Assembly: GCA_017428565.1 (NCBI GenBank)
Contig: JAFRQP010000087.1
Coordinates: forward strand, 1-43,566
Reading direction: 5' to 3'
DNA from: Oscillospiraceae bacterium
GTDB taxonomy: Bacteria > Bacillota > Clostridia > Oscillospirales > Oscillospiraceae
Length of the DNA stretch: 43,566 bases
The position numbers were made by a program, and so were the translations under genes. Position 1 is the first letter of the stretch, and each line of letters begins with the position of its first letter. Below are positions 7,415 to 14,156 of this stretch, one piece after another. The notes under the pieces are model-generated. The model did not search any database, was not told the origin of the DNA, and was given only the letters and a program-made list of their open reading frames with translations.

Positions 7415-8060
7415 ATAGAAGCATTTGCAGAAGGGCGGGAAGATCCGGCGCGATGGCGGCGGCGCCCGCAGCTTCCAGCTCACCAGGGGCGGCGTAGCCG
7501 TAGGCAACCCCGATGCAGGGAACTCCCAGGTGCTTTGCGCCTGCCACGTCGTACTTCGTGTCCCCGATGAGGACGCTCTCCTCCGGTTTTGCGCCCAGGG
7601 CCTCCATGGCCCGCTGCAGCACCTGCCATTTGGCGTTGCCCACTCCCTCCTCGCCGGCGCCGCAGATGCAGTCGAAAAGCTCCTCCAGCCCCTCCCGGCG
7701 CAGCAGCTCCTCCGCCAGCACCTGGGGCTTGGAGGTCGTCACCGCGAGCCGCTTCCCCGACCCGCGCAGCGTCAGCAGAAAGTCCCGCATTCCGGGAAAA
7801 GCCCTGCTCTCATACAGCCCGATGGGCACGTAGCGCTCCCGGAAATCCCGAACCGCCTGCTCCGCCTCCGGTCGGCTGAAGCCGAACTTTTCCATAAACA
7901 TCTCGTCCAAGGGCGGGCCGGCAAAACAACGCAGGGAGGAAAGCTCCGCGTCCATGCCTCGCTTTTGCAGGGCATAGCGCACACATTTGGTGATGCCCTC
8001 CACCGTGTCGTAAAGCGTTCCGTCAAAATCAAAGAAAATATAATTGGTATACAAAGCCAT
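7413..8060 (-). CDS. HAD-superfamily hydrolase (phosphoglycolate phosphatase-like)
   Basis: The 215-residue protein has the four HAD motifs: DFDGTLYDT near the N-terminus (nucleophile Asp), the TTSKP motif II, a Lys in GNAKWQ, and GDTKYDVAGA for the acidic motif IV. The alpha-helical cap places it with the Gph/PgmB-like subfamily I. The substrate is unknown; small phosphate esters are usual. I prefer ATG 8060 because the further upstream TTG at 8102 is itself part of the -35 box. The predicted transcript starts only about 7 bases before this ATG, so the leader is very short. Confidence 0.85.
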   Translation of the reverse strand: MALYTNYIFFDFDGTLYDTVEGITKCVRYALQKRGMDAELSSLRCFAGPPLDEMFMEKFGFSRPEAEQAVRDFRERYVPIGLYESRAFPGMRDFLLTLRGSGKRLAVTTSKPQVLAEELLRREGLEELFDCICGAGEEGVGNAKWQVLQRAMEALGAKPEESVLIGDTKYDVAGAKHLGVPCIGVAYGYAAPGELEAAGAAAIAPDLPALLQMLL

Positions 8061-8073
8061 CAACTCCGGGAAA

Positions 8074-8102
8074 ATGATAAGGGATTTTGCGCCGATTGTC
8101 AA
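8074..8102 (-). promoter_or_regulatory. Promoter of the HAD hydrolase gene
   Basis: On the minus strand TTGACA (8097-8102), a 17-bp spacer and TATCAT (8074-8079). The predicted start is near 8067. Its -35 overlaps that of a weaker divergent plus-strand promoter. Confidence 0.7.
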
Positions 8103-8126
8103 TCCTGCGGAAATGCCGCATAGAAT
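8096..8126 (+). promoter_or_regulatory. Possible promoter of the P-loop ATPase gene
   Basis: TTGTCA (8096-8101), a 19-bp spacer and TAGAAT (8121-8126). The spacer is long, so this is a weak call. It would give a leader of about 15 nt before ATG 8149, with the GAGGTGG site inside it. Confidence 0.4.
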
Positions 8127-8148
8127 AAAGCTGAAATGAGGTGGTTTG

Positions 8149-9063
8149 ATGCAGGACTACTTTCTCGGCGCCAACAGCGCCGAGGGCTTTACTTCTCTCT
8201 ACGGCTGCTTTCCTCCCGGACCGGGAGCCTTTCTTCACGTTTTGAAGGGCGGTCCGGGCACCGGGAAATCCAGCATGCTCCGCGCCATCGCAGCTGCGGC
8301 AAACGAACGGGGGCTGGAAGTGCAGCGGGTGCTGTGCTCCGGCGACCCGGACTCCCTGGACGGGGTGTATCTCCCCTCTCTCGGCCTCGCCTGGGCCGAC
8401 GGCACCGCTCCTCACGCGCTGGAGCCCGGGCTTTTCGGCGTAAACGGAGATTATGTAAACCTCGGCAGTTTCTTTGTCTGCCCCTTTGCGGCAGAGGAAC
8501 GGGAGCGGCTGCTGGAGCTGCAGCGGGAGTACAAGAGCTGCTATCGGCGCGCCTACGGATTGCTGACCGCCTGCGAGGTTATGGGCGGCGGGCGGTCCGA
8601 GGACTGTTCAGACGACGCGCTGCGCCGCGCGATCGCCGAGCTTCCGGATCGAGGCGGAAGCGGACAGCTTACGAAACGCTTTCAAAGCGCGATCACCTGC
8701 AAGGGGCTGATCCGGCTCTCCGACAGCGCGGGAAAAGATCATCACATTCCCGCTCCGGCCTCGGCGCTTCCGGCCGCGGCGGAGGAGGCCCGGCGCAAAG
8801 GCTGGGATACGATCCTCTGCCTCTCGCCGCTCTGTCCCCGGCAGGCGGAAGCTCTGCTGCTGCCGGACTGCGCTCTGGCCTTCCGGTCGGTCCCCGATCC
8901 GGCGCCGGAATCCCGCCCGCTTCTGGATGCGGCGGTGGAGGCGCTGCGGGAGGCCAAAACCCTGCACGACGGGCTGGAGGCCCTGTACCGGCCGCACATG
9001 GACTTTGCCGGGCTTACTGAACATACGGAAAAGCTGCTTCGCGAGCTGTTTTCGGAAGAATAG
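8149..9063 (+). CDS. P-loop ATPase of the PRK06851-like family
   Basis: The 304-residue protein carries a Walker A loop, KGGPGTGKSS, at residues 33-42. It is preceded by GANSAEGFTSLY and followed by CSGDPDSLDGVYLP and DGTAPHALEPG. These phrases match the uncharacterised clostridial family that NCBI models as PRK06851, whose role is unknown. Family proteins are often longer (~360) and can hold two halves; this one looks like a single complete unit. ATG 8149 is preferred over TTG 8146 because of GAGGTGG at 8138-8144. The gene is convergent with the J-domain gene across a shared terminator. Confidence 0.75.
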   Translation: MQDYFLGANSAEGFTSLYGCFPPGPGAFLHVLKGGPGTGKSSMLRAIAAAANERGLEVQRVLCSGDPDSLDGVYLPSLGLAWADGTAPHALEPGLFGVNGDYVNLGSFFVCPFAAEERERLLELQREYKSCYRRAYGLLTACEVMGGGRSEDCSDDALRRAIAELPDRGGSGQLTKRFQSAITCKGLIRLSDSAGKDHHIPAPASALPAAAEEARRKGWDTILCLSPLCPRQAEALLLPDCALAFRSVPDPAPESRPLLDAAVEALREAKTLHDGLEALYRPHMDFAGLTEHTEKLLRELFSEE

Positions 9064-9072
9064 ACAAAAGCG

Positions 9073-9111
9073 AAAAAAGGAGAGCACATCCATGATGTGC
9101 TCTCCTTTTTT
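9073..9111. terminator. Bidirectional terminator
   Basis: A perfect 18-bp stem (9073-9090 with 9094-9111), with a 3-nt loop, A-run on one side and T-run on the other. It serves the convergent ATPase and J-domain genes, and its last base is the first base of the J-domain stop codon. Confidence 0.92.
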
Positions 9112-9794
9112 CAGCAGCAGAAGAAGCGATATCCGCACATGGGGCCGCAGCAGAGCTGGGAGGCGCAGAGGGTAAAGCACAGGCGATCCATGTTCAGGCC
9201 GCCCCGATAGTCCATGGAATAGTTGTTATAGAAGTCGCCGCCGCTCTCCAGCTGCTGGAGCAGCTGCTGGTACTCGGTGCAGTCCGGGTCCATCTCCACC
9301 GCTCTTCTGGCGTCCTCCAGGGCGGCGATCTTGTTGCCCTGATACATTTTGGACACGCCGCTCAGATAATACCAGCGCCCGTCCCGCTCCGCAAAGGGAA
9401 CGCCGCTCAACGCGGTGAGCGCCTCCTTATACATGCGGTTGCGGATGAAGTTCCGCGCCGCCGTATACTCGCTGCGCTCTCTGGGTTGCTGCTGTCTCGC
9501 CTGCTCCTGATACCAGGTGTAGGGATTGAAGCCGCCAAAGCCCCCGAAGCCTCCGAAGCCGTAAGGCCCATAGGCCTGCTGGGCGCCGGCTTCCGCGCCG
9601 TAGCCCTGCTGCGCCGTCCCGTTCTTGATGGCGTCATAGGCGGCATTGATGTCGTGCATCTTCTGCTCGGCCTGCTTGTCGCCGGGGTTCAGGTCCGGAT
9701 GGTATTTTTTTGTCAAATCCCGGTACGCCTTTTTGATCTCCTCATCGGAGGCATCCGGCGAGACTCCGAGAATCTTATACGGATCCTGAACCAT
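9111..9794 (-). CDS. J-domain (DnaJ-like) protein with Cys-rich tail
   Basis: Residues 1-57 form a J domain with the HPD triad at 32-34, needed to stimulate DnaK. A Gly/Phe/Tyr-rich linker follows ([11 protein letters not shown]), then a short tetratricopeptide-like helical pair (about 110-175). A Cys-rich C-terminus ends [16 protein letters not shown] and FFCC. There is no DnaJ zinc-finger region, so this is a class III-type specialised co-chaperone. The tail might bind metal or be lipid-modified, which is speculation. The gene overlaps the DUF5685 gene by 20 bases and is the last gene of a three-gene operon. Confidence 0.85.
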   Translation of the reverse strand: MVQDPYKILGVSPDASDEEIKKAYRDLTKKYHPDLNPGDKQAEQKMHDINAAYDAIKNGTAQQGYGAEAGAQQAYGPYGFGGFGGFGGFNPYTWYQEQARQQQPRERSEYTAARNFIRNRMYKEALTALSGVPFAERDGRWYYLSGVSKMYQGNKIAALEDARRAVEMDPDCTEYQQLLQQLESGGDFYNNYSMDYRGGLNMDRLCFTLCASQLCCGPMCGYRFFCC

Positions 9795-10620
9795 CCGCGG
9801 TCTCCCTCACTTTATATTTCCTGTTAAACTGTGTCCAAAGGCCGACGCAAAGGATATTTTTCAGTATCGAAACGTCCTGCACCAGAGGCAGACGGTCAAA
9901 GGCCCGCAGGCAGTCTCCCAGCAGCATCTCCATGGTGGAACGGAAGCGCCGCTCGTTGTTCGCCAGCCCGTAAAAGCGGCGGAAGGGATTGTAGCGGTTC
10001 CAGACCGCGTCCCCGTCCAGGTCCATACAGGCGTCCATCACATAGAGAAAGCGGCCCAGCGCGTCTCCCATGGCGCGGAGCGTGCCGCTCCAGCGGTCCT
10101 CGCGCCAAACGAAAAGCTCCCCCATTAAGCCGCCGAAGCTGGCCGTCGCCGCGTCCGGGTCCTCGATATGGTCCCGCTCCAGCGCGTGCAGGGCCTCCAT
10201 CCCATGTTCAATGGCGGCACACTGCCGCGGGTAGGCGTCGCAGACCTTCTCATAGGCGGCGCGCAGGCTCTTTGCCTGGCCAAGAGCGAGAAGACTTCCC
10301 TCGTCCTCCCAGTCGTCCCGGCATTTCAGATAGGCCAGGGCGGTGTTCAGATCGGCGGCGTAGTCGCTGGCGGCGCTGCGCTGCCAGGGTCTTGCCTCCA
10401 GGGGGTGGGGCGGACAGGTCTCCGTTCCGGCGCTCTCCTCCGGCTCGTAGAGAGACTGGAGCAGCAGCACCAGGAAGGTCATGTCGTAGTTCAGCGTCAG
10501 CCGCGCCGGCAGGCCGTGCCTTTCCTGGAGGCTGCGGCAGAGGCCGCAGTAGCAGGCCCGGTAGCGCGTCAGCTCCTCCGGCGTCAGCAGATCCGGATTT
10601 GCTGTGAGATAGCCGAACAT
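9775..10620 (-). CDS. DUF5685 family protein
   Basis: The 281-residue protein starts [12 protein letters not shown] and has the family's [12 protein letters not shown] cysteine motif, followed by [16 protein letters not shown]. Two Asp-rich patches, CRDDWEDE and DACMDLDGD with a following YNPF, are spaced like the paired metal-binding motifs of all-alpha isoprenoid synthases. That likeness is my observation, not an established assignment. It lies between a zinc-ribbon membrane protein and a J-domain protein with near-zero spacing, so the three are probably made together. The family function is unknown. Confidence 0.75.
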   Translation of the reverse strand: MFGYLTANPDLLTPEELTRYRACYCGLCRSLQERHGLPARLTLNYDMTFLVLLLQSLYEPEESAGTETCPPHPLEARPWQRSAASDYAADLNTALAYLKCRDDWEDEGSLLALGQAKSLRAAYEKVCDAYPRQCAAIEHGMEALHALERDHIEDPDAATASFGGLMGELFVWREDRWSGTLRAMGDALGRFLYVMDACMDLDGDAVWNRYNPFRRFYGLANNERRFRSTMEMLLGDCLRAFDRLPLVQDVSILKNILCVGLWTQFNRKYKVRETADGSGSV

Positions 10621-10621
10621 G

Positions 10622-11026
10622 TCAGGATTTCCTCAAAAAAGAGGTCCCGCATTTGCGGCAGACGATCTTGATCTTCCCTCTCCCCCGGGGGACGCGCATC
10701 GCCGCGTGACAGGAGGGGCAGCTGAAAAAGCGGTAGTCCTTGCGCTGGGTCCAGCGTTCCTTCAGCAGCCGGAAATTGCCCAAAAACCGGTTCCGCAGAG
10801 CCCAGTATTTGGCGTTCTCCGCCTGTCGTTTATAGAGGTTCCGCGAGAACATCCGGAAATAGACGATCACCAGAAGGATCAGGAACAGAGGGTACAGCAA
10901 GCTCCCGATCCTGCCGCGCACGAAAAGCGACAGCAGCATCAGCAGCACATCCACGGCGATCAGAAAACGGTTCAACGCGTCGTTCCCGTTCCGGCCAGCC
11001 ATAAACTGTATCAGTCTTTCTCTCAT
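10622..11026 (-). CDS. Small membrane protein with C-terminal zinc ribbon
   Basis: The 134-residue protein has two hydrophobic helices (about residues 20-60: FLIAVDVLLMLLSLF and LLYPLFLILLVIVYF). A basic stretch follows, then a C-terminal ribbon with CPSC and CRKCG pairs. The start at 11026 has AGGTGA just upstream; a start 6 codons earlier is possible but lacks a site. It is the first gene of an operon with DUF5685 and the J-domain gene, one base before the former. The function is unknown; the ribbon probably faces the cytoplasm. Confidence 0.75.
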   Translation of the reverse strand: MRERLIQFMAGRNGNDALNRFLIAVDVLLMLLSLFVRGRIGSLLYPLFLILLVIVYFRMFSRNLYKRQAENAKYWALRNRFLGNFRLLKERWTQRKDYRFFSCPSCHAAMRVPRGRGKIKIVCRKCGTSFLRKS

Positions 11027-11061
11027 GGAATCACCTGAAAACAACGGATTTCTGATATTTT

Positions 11062-11092
11062 ATTGTACCATATTCCCCGGGCAAAACATCAA
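11062..11092 (-). promoter_or_regulatory. Promoter of the zinc-ribbon/DUF5685/J-domain operon
   Basis: On the minus strand TACAAT (11062-11067) is preceded by TGG (extended -10), with TTGATG 19 bases upstream. The long spacer is offset by the extended -10. Confidence 0.5.
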
Positions 11093-11099
11093 GAATCTG

Positions 11100-12173
11100 T
11101 TAACAAGCGCGCTCTTTCCGCCGCTGCTCCAGACTCAGCTGCACGATTTTCTCGCAGAGCTGGGCGTAGCTCAGCCCGGCCAGGGCCGCGGCCTTGGGGA
11201 TCAGGCTGTTGGGGGTCATGCCCGGCAGGGTGTTGACCTCCAGACACCAGGCTCTCCCCTGGGCGTCCAGGATGAAGTCTGTGCGGGAGTAGACCGAGAG
11301 GCCCAGAGCCTTGTGGATCCGCAGCGCAGCATCGGAGACAAGGGCGCGCTCCGCCTCCGTGATAGGTGCGGGACAGAGCTCTCTCGCCCCTTGCGCCCCA
11401 CTCTGGTACTTGGAGACGTAGTCAAAGTCCATACCCTCCGGCGGGATGATCTCGATGGGGCTGAGCGCTTCGCCGTCCAGCACCGGCACGGTGAGCTCCC
11501 GACCGCGGATCTTTTCTTCCACGATCACCCGGCTGCCATAGCGCAGGATCTCCTCCAGGGCTTTGCGAAGCTCCTCCCGCGTCTCCGGAAGGGCCACGCC
11601 GATGGAGGAGCCGCCGCCGACAACCTTCACCGCGCAGGGCACGGGGAGGGTCTGCGTCAGGACGGGGATCTGCTCCGCCGTATAGCTCAGCTCCTGCCAG
11701 GCAGGAGTGCGGACCCCGCAGCTGTCCATGATACGCTTGGCCACAGCCTTGTCCATGGCCATGCCGCTGCCAAGAGGGCCGGAGCCCGTATAGGGCACGC
11801 CCAGCAGATCCAGCGCGGCCTGGATCTTCCCGTCCTCGCCGTCCTGCCCGTGCAGACCGAGAAACACACAGTCCGCCAACCGGCAAAGCTCCAGCACGTT
11901 ATTTCCGATGCGGCTCTCGCTTTGATCCTTGCGGGAGGCGCGCACCGCCTTCAGATCCGGCGCCTGCTTTTCGATGGCGGCACCGCCGCAGCGCCCGTCC
12001 GGGATGTCAAACATCTGCTCCAGGGGAAGCTCCGGCTCCTCAATGCCCAGGAACAGGTCCACAAAGACCGCCCGGTGGCCCAGAGAGCGCAGGGCGCGGC
12101 ACACAGAGCCGGCGGAAACCAGGGAGACCTCACGCTCCGTGCTGATGCCGCCGCCGAGAACAACGATTTTCAT
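11100..12173 (-). CDS. ddl: D-alanine--D-alanine ligase
   Basis: The 357-residue ATP-grasp ligase joins two D-alanines for peptidoglycan. Visible motifs are LGGGISTEREVSLVSA at the N-terminus, GLHGQDGEDG, GSGPLGSGMAMDK, the omega-loop DYVSKYQSGA, and the metal site LEVNTLPGMTP. The Lys-Tyr pair in the omega loop agrees with D-Ala-D-Ala rather than D-Ala-D-Lac ligases. The gene is alone on the minus strand with its own promoter and a palindrome across the start region. I found no clear terminator between its stop and the next operon's promoter. Confidence 0.96.
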   Translation of the reverse strand: MKIVVLGGGISTEREVSLVSAGSVCRALRSLGHRAVFVDLFLGIEEPELPLEQMFDIPDGRCGGAAIEKQAPDLKAVRASRKDQSESRIGNNVLELCRLADCVFLGLHGQDGEDGKIQAALDLLGVPYTGSGPLGSGMAMDKAVAKRIMDSCGVRTPAWQELSYTAEQIPVLTQTLPVPCAVKVVGGGSSIGVALPETREELRKALEEILRYGSRVIVEEKIRGRELTVPVLDGEALSPIEIIPPEGMDFDYVSKYQSGAQGARELCPAPITEAERALVSDAALRIHKALGLSVYSRTDFILDAQGRAWCLEVNTLPGMTPNSLIPKAAALAGLSYAQLCEKIVQLSLEQRRKERAC

Positions 12174-12203
12174 GAAAGCAACCTTCTTTCCTTACCAATC
12201 CAA

Positions 12204-12218
12204 ATTCTTATTAAGAAT
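12204..12218. promoter_or_regulatory. Perfect palindrome at the ddl promoter
   Basis: ATTCTTA-T-TAAGAAT is a perfect 7-1-7 palindrome overlapping the -10 and probable start of ddl. The position is right for a repressor operator; no regulator is identified. Confidence 0.4.
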
Positions 12219-12242
12219 ACCACCTGCAGACCCCGGGGACAA
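12214..12242 (-). promoter_or_regulatory. ddl promoter
   Basis: On the minus strand TTGTCC (12237-12242), a 17-bp spacer ending TGG and TATTCT (12214-12219). Confidence 0.6.
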
Positions 12243-12311
12243 GTCCTTTTTTTCGTTTCTGTCCGGAAAAGCCGGCTGCGTTCCCGTCCCGGAAAACGAT
12301 AGAAAAAACTC

Positions 12312-12339
12312 TTGACATTCCCGGTTTTTGTGGTAATAT
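12312..12339 (+). promoter_or_regulatory. Promoter of the tRNA-Gly/tRNA-Leu unit
   Basis: TTGACA (12312-12317), a 16-bp spacer ending TGG and TAATAT (12334-12339), with tRNA-Gly starting 14 bases downstream. Confidence 0.8.
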
Positions 12340-12352
12340 ATCCCTTGCTGAT

Positions 12353-12428
12353 GCGGGCATAGCTCATCCGGTAGAGCGCCACCTTGCCAAGGTGGAGGTA
12401 GCGAGTTCGAGCCTCGTTGCCCGCTCCA
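12353..12428 (+). tRNA. tRNA-Gly (anticodon GCC)
   Basis: The 76-nt cloverleaf includes encoded CCA. Acceptor stem GCGGGCA/TGCCCGC, anticodon stem CCACC/GGTGG around loop TTGCCAA (anticodon GCC), and T-loop GTTCGAG. It reads GGC and GGU codons. Confidence 0.97.
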
Positions 12429-12430
12429 TC

Positions 12431-12461
12431 AAAACCTGTTGCTTCGGCAATGGGTTTTTTC
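12431..12461 (+). terminator. Terminator-like hairpin between two tRNA genes
   Basis: A stem aaaacctgttgc/gcaatgggtttt (two G-T pairs), capped by TTCG, is followed by a T-run. It lies between tRNA-Gly and tRNA-Leu and may partly terminate or act as a processing signal. Confidence 0.6.
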
Positions 12462-12466
12462 TTTAC

Positions 12467-12549
12467 GCGGGTATGGTGGAATTGGCAGACACGCTGGATT
12501 TAGGTTCCAGTGGGCAACCGTGCAGGTTCAAGTCCTGTTACCCGCACCA
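12467..12549 (+). tRNA. tRNA-Leu (anticodon UAG)
   Basis: The 83-nt class II tRNA has acceptor stem GCGGGTA/TACCCGC, a D-arm with ATTGGCAGAC, an anticodon loop TTTAGGT (anticodon UAG, reads CUA/CUN), a variable arm, T-loop GTTCAAG and encoded CCA. The repeat element begins directly at its 3' end. Confidence 0.96.
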
Positions 12550-12711
12550 CGTCAGAAGAACTCAGCTCCGTTCCGTTTCCGCGGTTTGCGTAAGAGCCGC
12601 GAAAACTGCACATCCGCTGAGTCCTTCTTCCTTTCCAAATCGGAGGATTCACGGGGATCCTCCGATTTGGTTTTTATCGCAGGTTCGGATTTGGATTGTC
12701 CGGGTGCACCA
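12550..12711 (+). repeat. tRNA-linked structured repeat, copy A
   Basis: This 162-base unit starts immediately after the tRNA-Leu CCA with CGTCAGAAG. It folds into an outer stem (12555-12566 with 12616-12627, 11 of 12 pairs), a small inner stem with a GTAAG-containing loop, and a terminal 14-bp perfect hairpin (12635-12648 with 12657-12670) with loop TCACGGGG and a TTTTT tail. It ends in a segment resembling a tRNA T-arm and acceptor end (GCAGGTTCGG...GTGCACCA). The last hairpin is a good terminator for tRNA-Leu. Confidence 0.75.
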
Positions 12712-12860
12712 CGTCAGAAGGAACTTACTCCATTCCGCTTCCCTGGTTTCCGTAAGAACCCGGAAGCTCCATATCCGTAAGTTCCTTCTTCCTTTCCGAA
12801 ACGGAGGTCTCACGGGGGACCTCCGTTTCAGGTTTCAGCGCGGGTTCGGATTTGGATAGC
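12712..12860 (+). repeat. tRNA-linked structured repeat, copy B
   Basis: The second tandem unit shares CGTCAGAAG, CGTAAG, TTCCTTCTTCCTTTCC, TCACGGGG and GGTTCGGATTTGGAT with copy A. The paired arms differ in sequence but keep their pairing: outer stem 12717-12728 with 12777-12788 (12 of 12 pairs) and hairpin 12798-12809 with 12818-12829 around the same TCACGGGG loop. Compensatory changes on both arms show that structure is maintained. No T-run follows its hairpin, only AGGTTTC. Confidence 0.75.
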
Positions 12861-12920
12861 CTCAGATAGGGCTTCTTTACTCGCTGCCTCTTTTTTTCTC
12901 TCGAATCATAGCCTGCGACA

Positions 12921-12952
12921 AAAACAAAAAGCGGGGCGCAGCTGCGCCCCGC
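12921..12952 (-). terminator. Orphan minus-strand terminator (perfect 22-base palindrome)
   Basis: Positions 12931-12952 are fully self-complementary (gcggggcgcag and its complement). On the minus strand it is followed by TTTTTGTTTTTG, a strong terminator signature. No minus-strand gene lies directly upstream, so its transcript is unknown. Confidence 0.6.
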
Positions 12953-12954
12953 CC

Positions 12955-12994
12955 GCGGGATCTCGCATTTTCGCTCGAAAATGCCGCTTCCCGC
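12955..12994. repeat. Nested inverted repeat
   Basis: The outer arms gcggga/tcccgc (12955-12960 with 12989-12994) enclose gcattttcg/cgaaaatgc (12965-12973 with 12976-12984). It directly abuts the -35 box of the bofA promoter and may be a REP-like element or a regulatory structure. Confidence 0.5.
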
Positions 12995-13023
12995 TTGACA
13001 ATTTTTCGTTTTCGGGTTATCTC
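12995..13023 (+). promoter_or_regulatory. Candidate bofA promoter
   Basis: TTGACA (12995-13000), a 17-bp spacer and a weak -10, TATCTC (13018-13023). Confidence 0.45.
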
Positions 13024-13139
13024 TATTAGGAGTCGTTTCACCCTCCGCGTCTCTCTCTTGCCGAAAAATCGTCCGCCTTTATTGTGTGCAGTCCCTTTGA
13101 CGGATAATCAGGCAGTATTTCCCTCAACAAGGAGTTTCT

Positions 13140-13430
13140 ATGAATATCGTTTTGGATTTTATCCGGGGCCATTTCTCTGTTTTCGCCGTTTCCGGCATCG
13201 GAATCGTGCTCATCGCCGTGCTGCTGGTGATTTTTGCCAAGCCTGTCGGCAAGATCCTCAAGCTGCTGCTCCACGCCGCCTTTGGCTTTGTGCTGCTCTT
13301 TGCTTTGAACACCTTTGCCAAGACTGACATTCTCCATCTGGAGATGAATCTGGCCAACTGCATCGTCGCCGGTATCGGGGGGATCCCCGGCGTGCTGCTC
13401 CTGCTGGGCTACCAATACTTCTTCCAATAA
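13140..13430 (+). CDS. bofA: Pro-sigma-K processing inhibitor BofA family protein
   Basis: The 96-residue protein is almost entirely hydrophobic, with three predicted membrane segments. It has the family's central LLFALNTF and C-terminal LANCIVAGIGGIPGVLLLL segments. In Bacillus BofA holds the SpoIVFB protease inactive in the outer forespore membrane; in clostridia the family is kept although its role is less clear. An AAGGAG site lies 5 bases before the start. It is monocistronic and convergent with a HAD gene across a shared terminator. The family call is good; the exact role is inferred. Confidence 0.85.
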   Translation: MNIVLDFIRGHFSVFAVSGIGIVLIAVLLVIFAKPVGKILKLLLHAAFGFVLLFALNTFAKTDILHLEMNLANCIVAGIGGIPGVLLLLGYQYFFQ

Positions 13431-13468
13431 AAAATCCATCCTGTTTACGACAGGATGGATTTTTTATA
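13428..13468. terminator. Bidirectional terminator
   Basis: A perfect stem of about 16 bp (aaaaaatccatcctgt and its complement), with a 4-nt loop, lies between convergent bofA and HAD genes. It contains both stop codons. Confidence 0.92.
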
Positions 13469-14156
13469 GGCCGAGAAGCGGCGGCAGCTCCGCCAGATCC
13501 CGGATCTCGTAATCCGGCACAATGTCCGCACGGGGCGGTCTGCCGCGAACATTGAACCAACAGGTGTGAAGCCCGGCGTCCCGCCCACCCCGAATATCGG
13601 AGGTCAGGCTGTCCCCCACCATCCAGGCCATGGCAGGATCAAAGTCCGGGATGGCGGCAAAGCAGCGGCGGAAATACTCCGACGATGGCTTGTCCGCTCC
13701 CAGCCGCTCAGAGATGAAGATCCCTTCAAAATACTTCTCCAGGCCCGCGCTAGCGATCCGCGCGTCCTGCACGGCGGCGCAGCCGTTGGAAGCGATGAAG
13801 AGACGCGCCCGCCCCTGCAGGCTTCGCAGCAGCTCCTCCGCGCCGGGGATGAAGCGGTGTCCGTCCCGGAGAAGGAACTCGTAGCGCTCCCCAAGCTGCT
13901 CGGCGGAATGGCAGATCCCCCGCTCGGCAAACAGGAGCGCAAAGCGGCGCACCAACACCTGGTCCCGGGTCAGAACGCCCTCCTCCAGCAGCTCCCACTG
14001 GCTGATATTGATCTCATGATAGCGTTCCAGCAGCTCCGGCGTGGGTTCAAGACCCACTTCCCGGAAGGCGATGCTCAAGGCGCGCCTCTCCGCCCAGGTA
14101 AAATCCAGGATCGTATCGTCCAGATCCAGAAAGACAAGAGGCTTGTTCACAGGCAT
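13464..14156 (-). CDS. HAD-superfamily hydrolase, YjjG-like (pyrimidine 5'-nucleotidase type)
   Basis: The 230-residue protein has FLDLDDTILDF (nucleophile Asp in motif I), FIASNG (motif II), a Lys in GADKPS (motif III) and MVGDSLTSDIRGG (motif IV). This pattern and the helical cap match the YjjG/YfnB subgroup, which dephosphorylates pyrimidine and non-canonical nucleotides. I start at ATG 14156, which overlaps the end of murF by 10 bases; a longer open frame upstream is only murF read out of frame. Coupling to murF suggests shared transcription rather than shared function. Confidence 0.88.
   Translation of the reverse strand: MPVNKPLVFLDLDDTILDFTWAERRALSIAFREVGLEPTPELLERYHEINISQWELLEEGVLTRDQVLVRRFALLFAERGICHSAEQLGERYEFLLRDGHRFIPGAEELLRSLQGRARLFIASNGCAAVQDARIASAGLEKYFEGIFISERLGADKPSSEYFRRCFAAIPDFDPAMAWMVGDSLTSDIRGGRDAGLHTCWFNVRGRPPRADIVPDYEIRDLAELPPLLGL

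Larger units (their letters stand above)
12861..13139. other. Gene-free stretch before bofA
   Basis: I see no gene here. It holds a GC-rich perfect palindrome, a nested hairpin and the bofA promoter, each listed separately, then about 110 bases of leader with no further recognisable signal except the bofA ribosome site. Confidence 0.5.
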
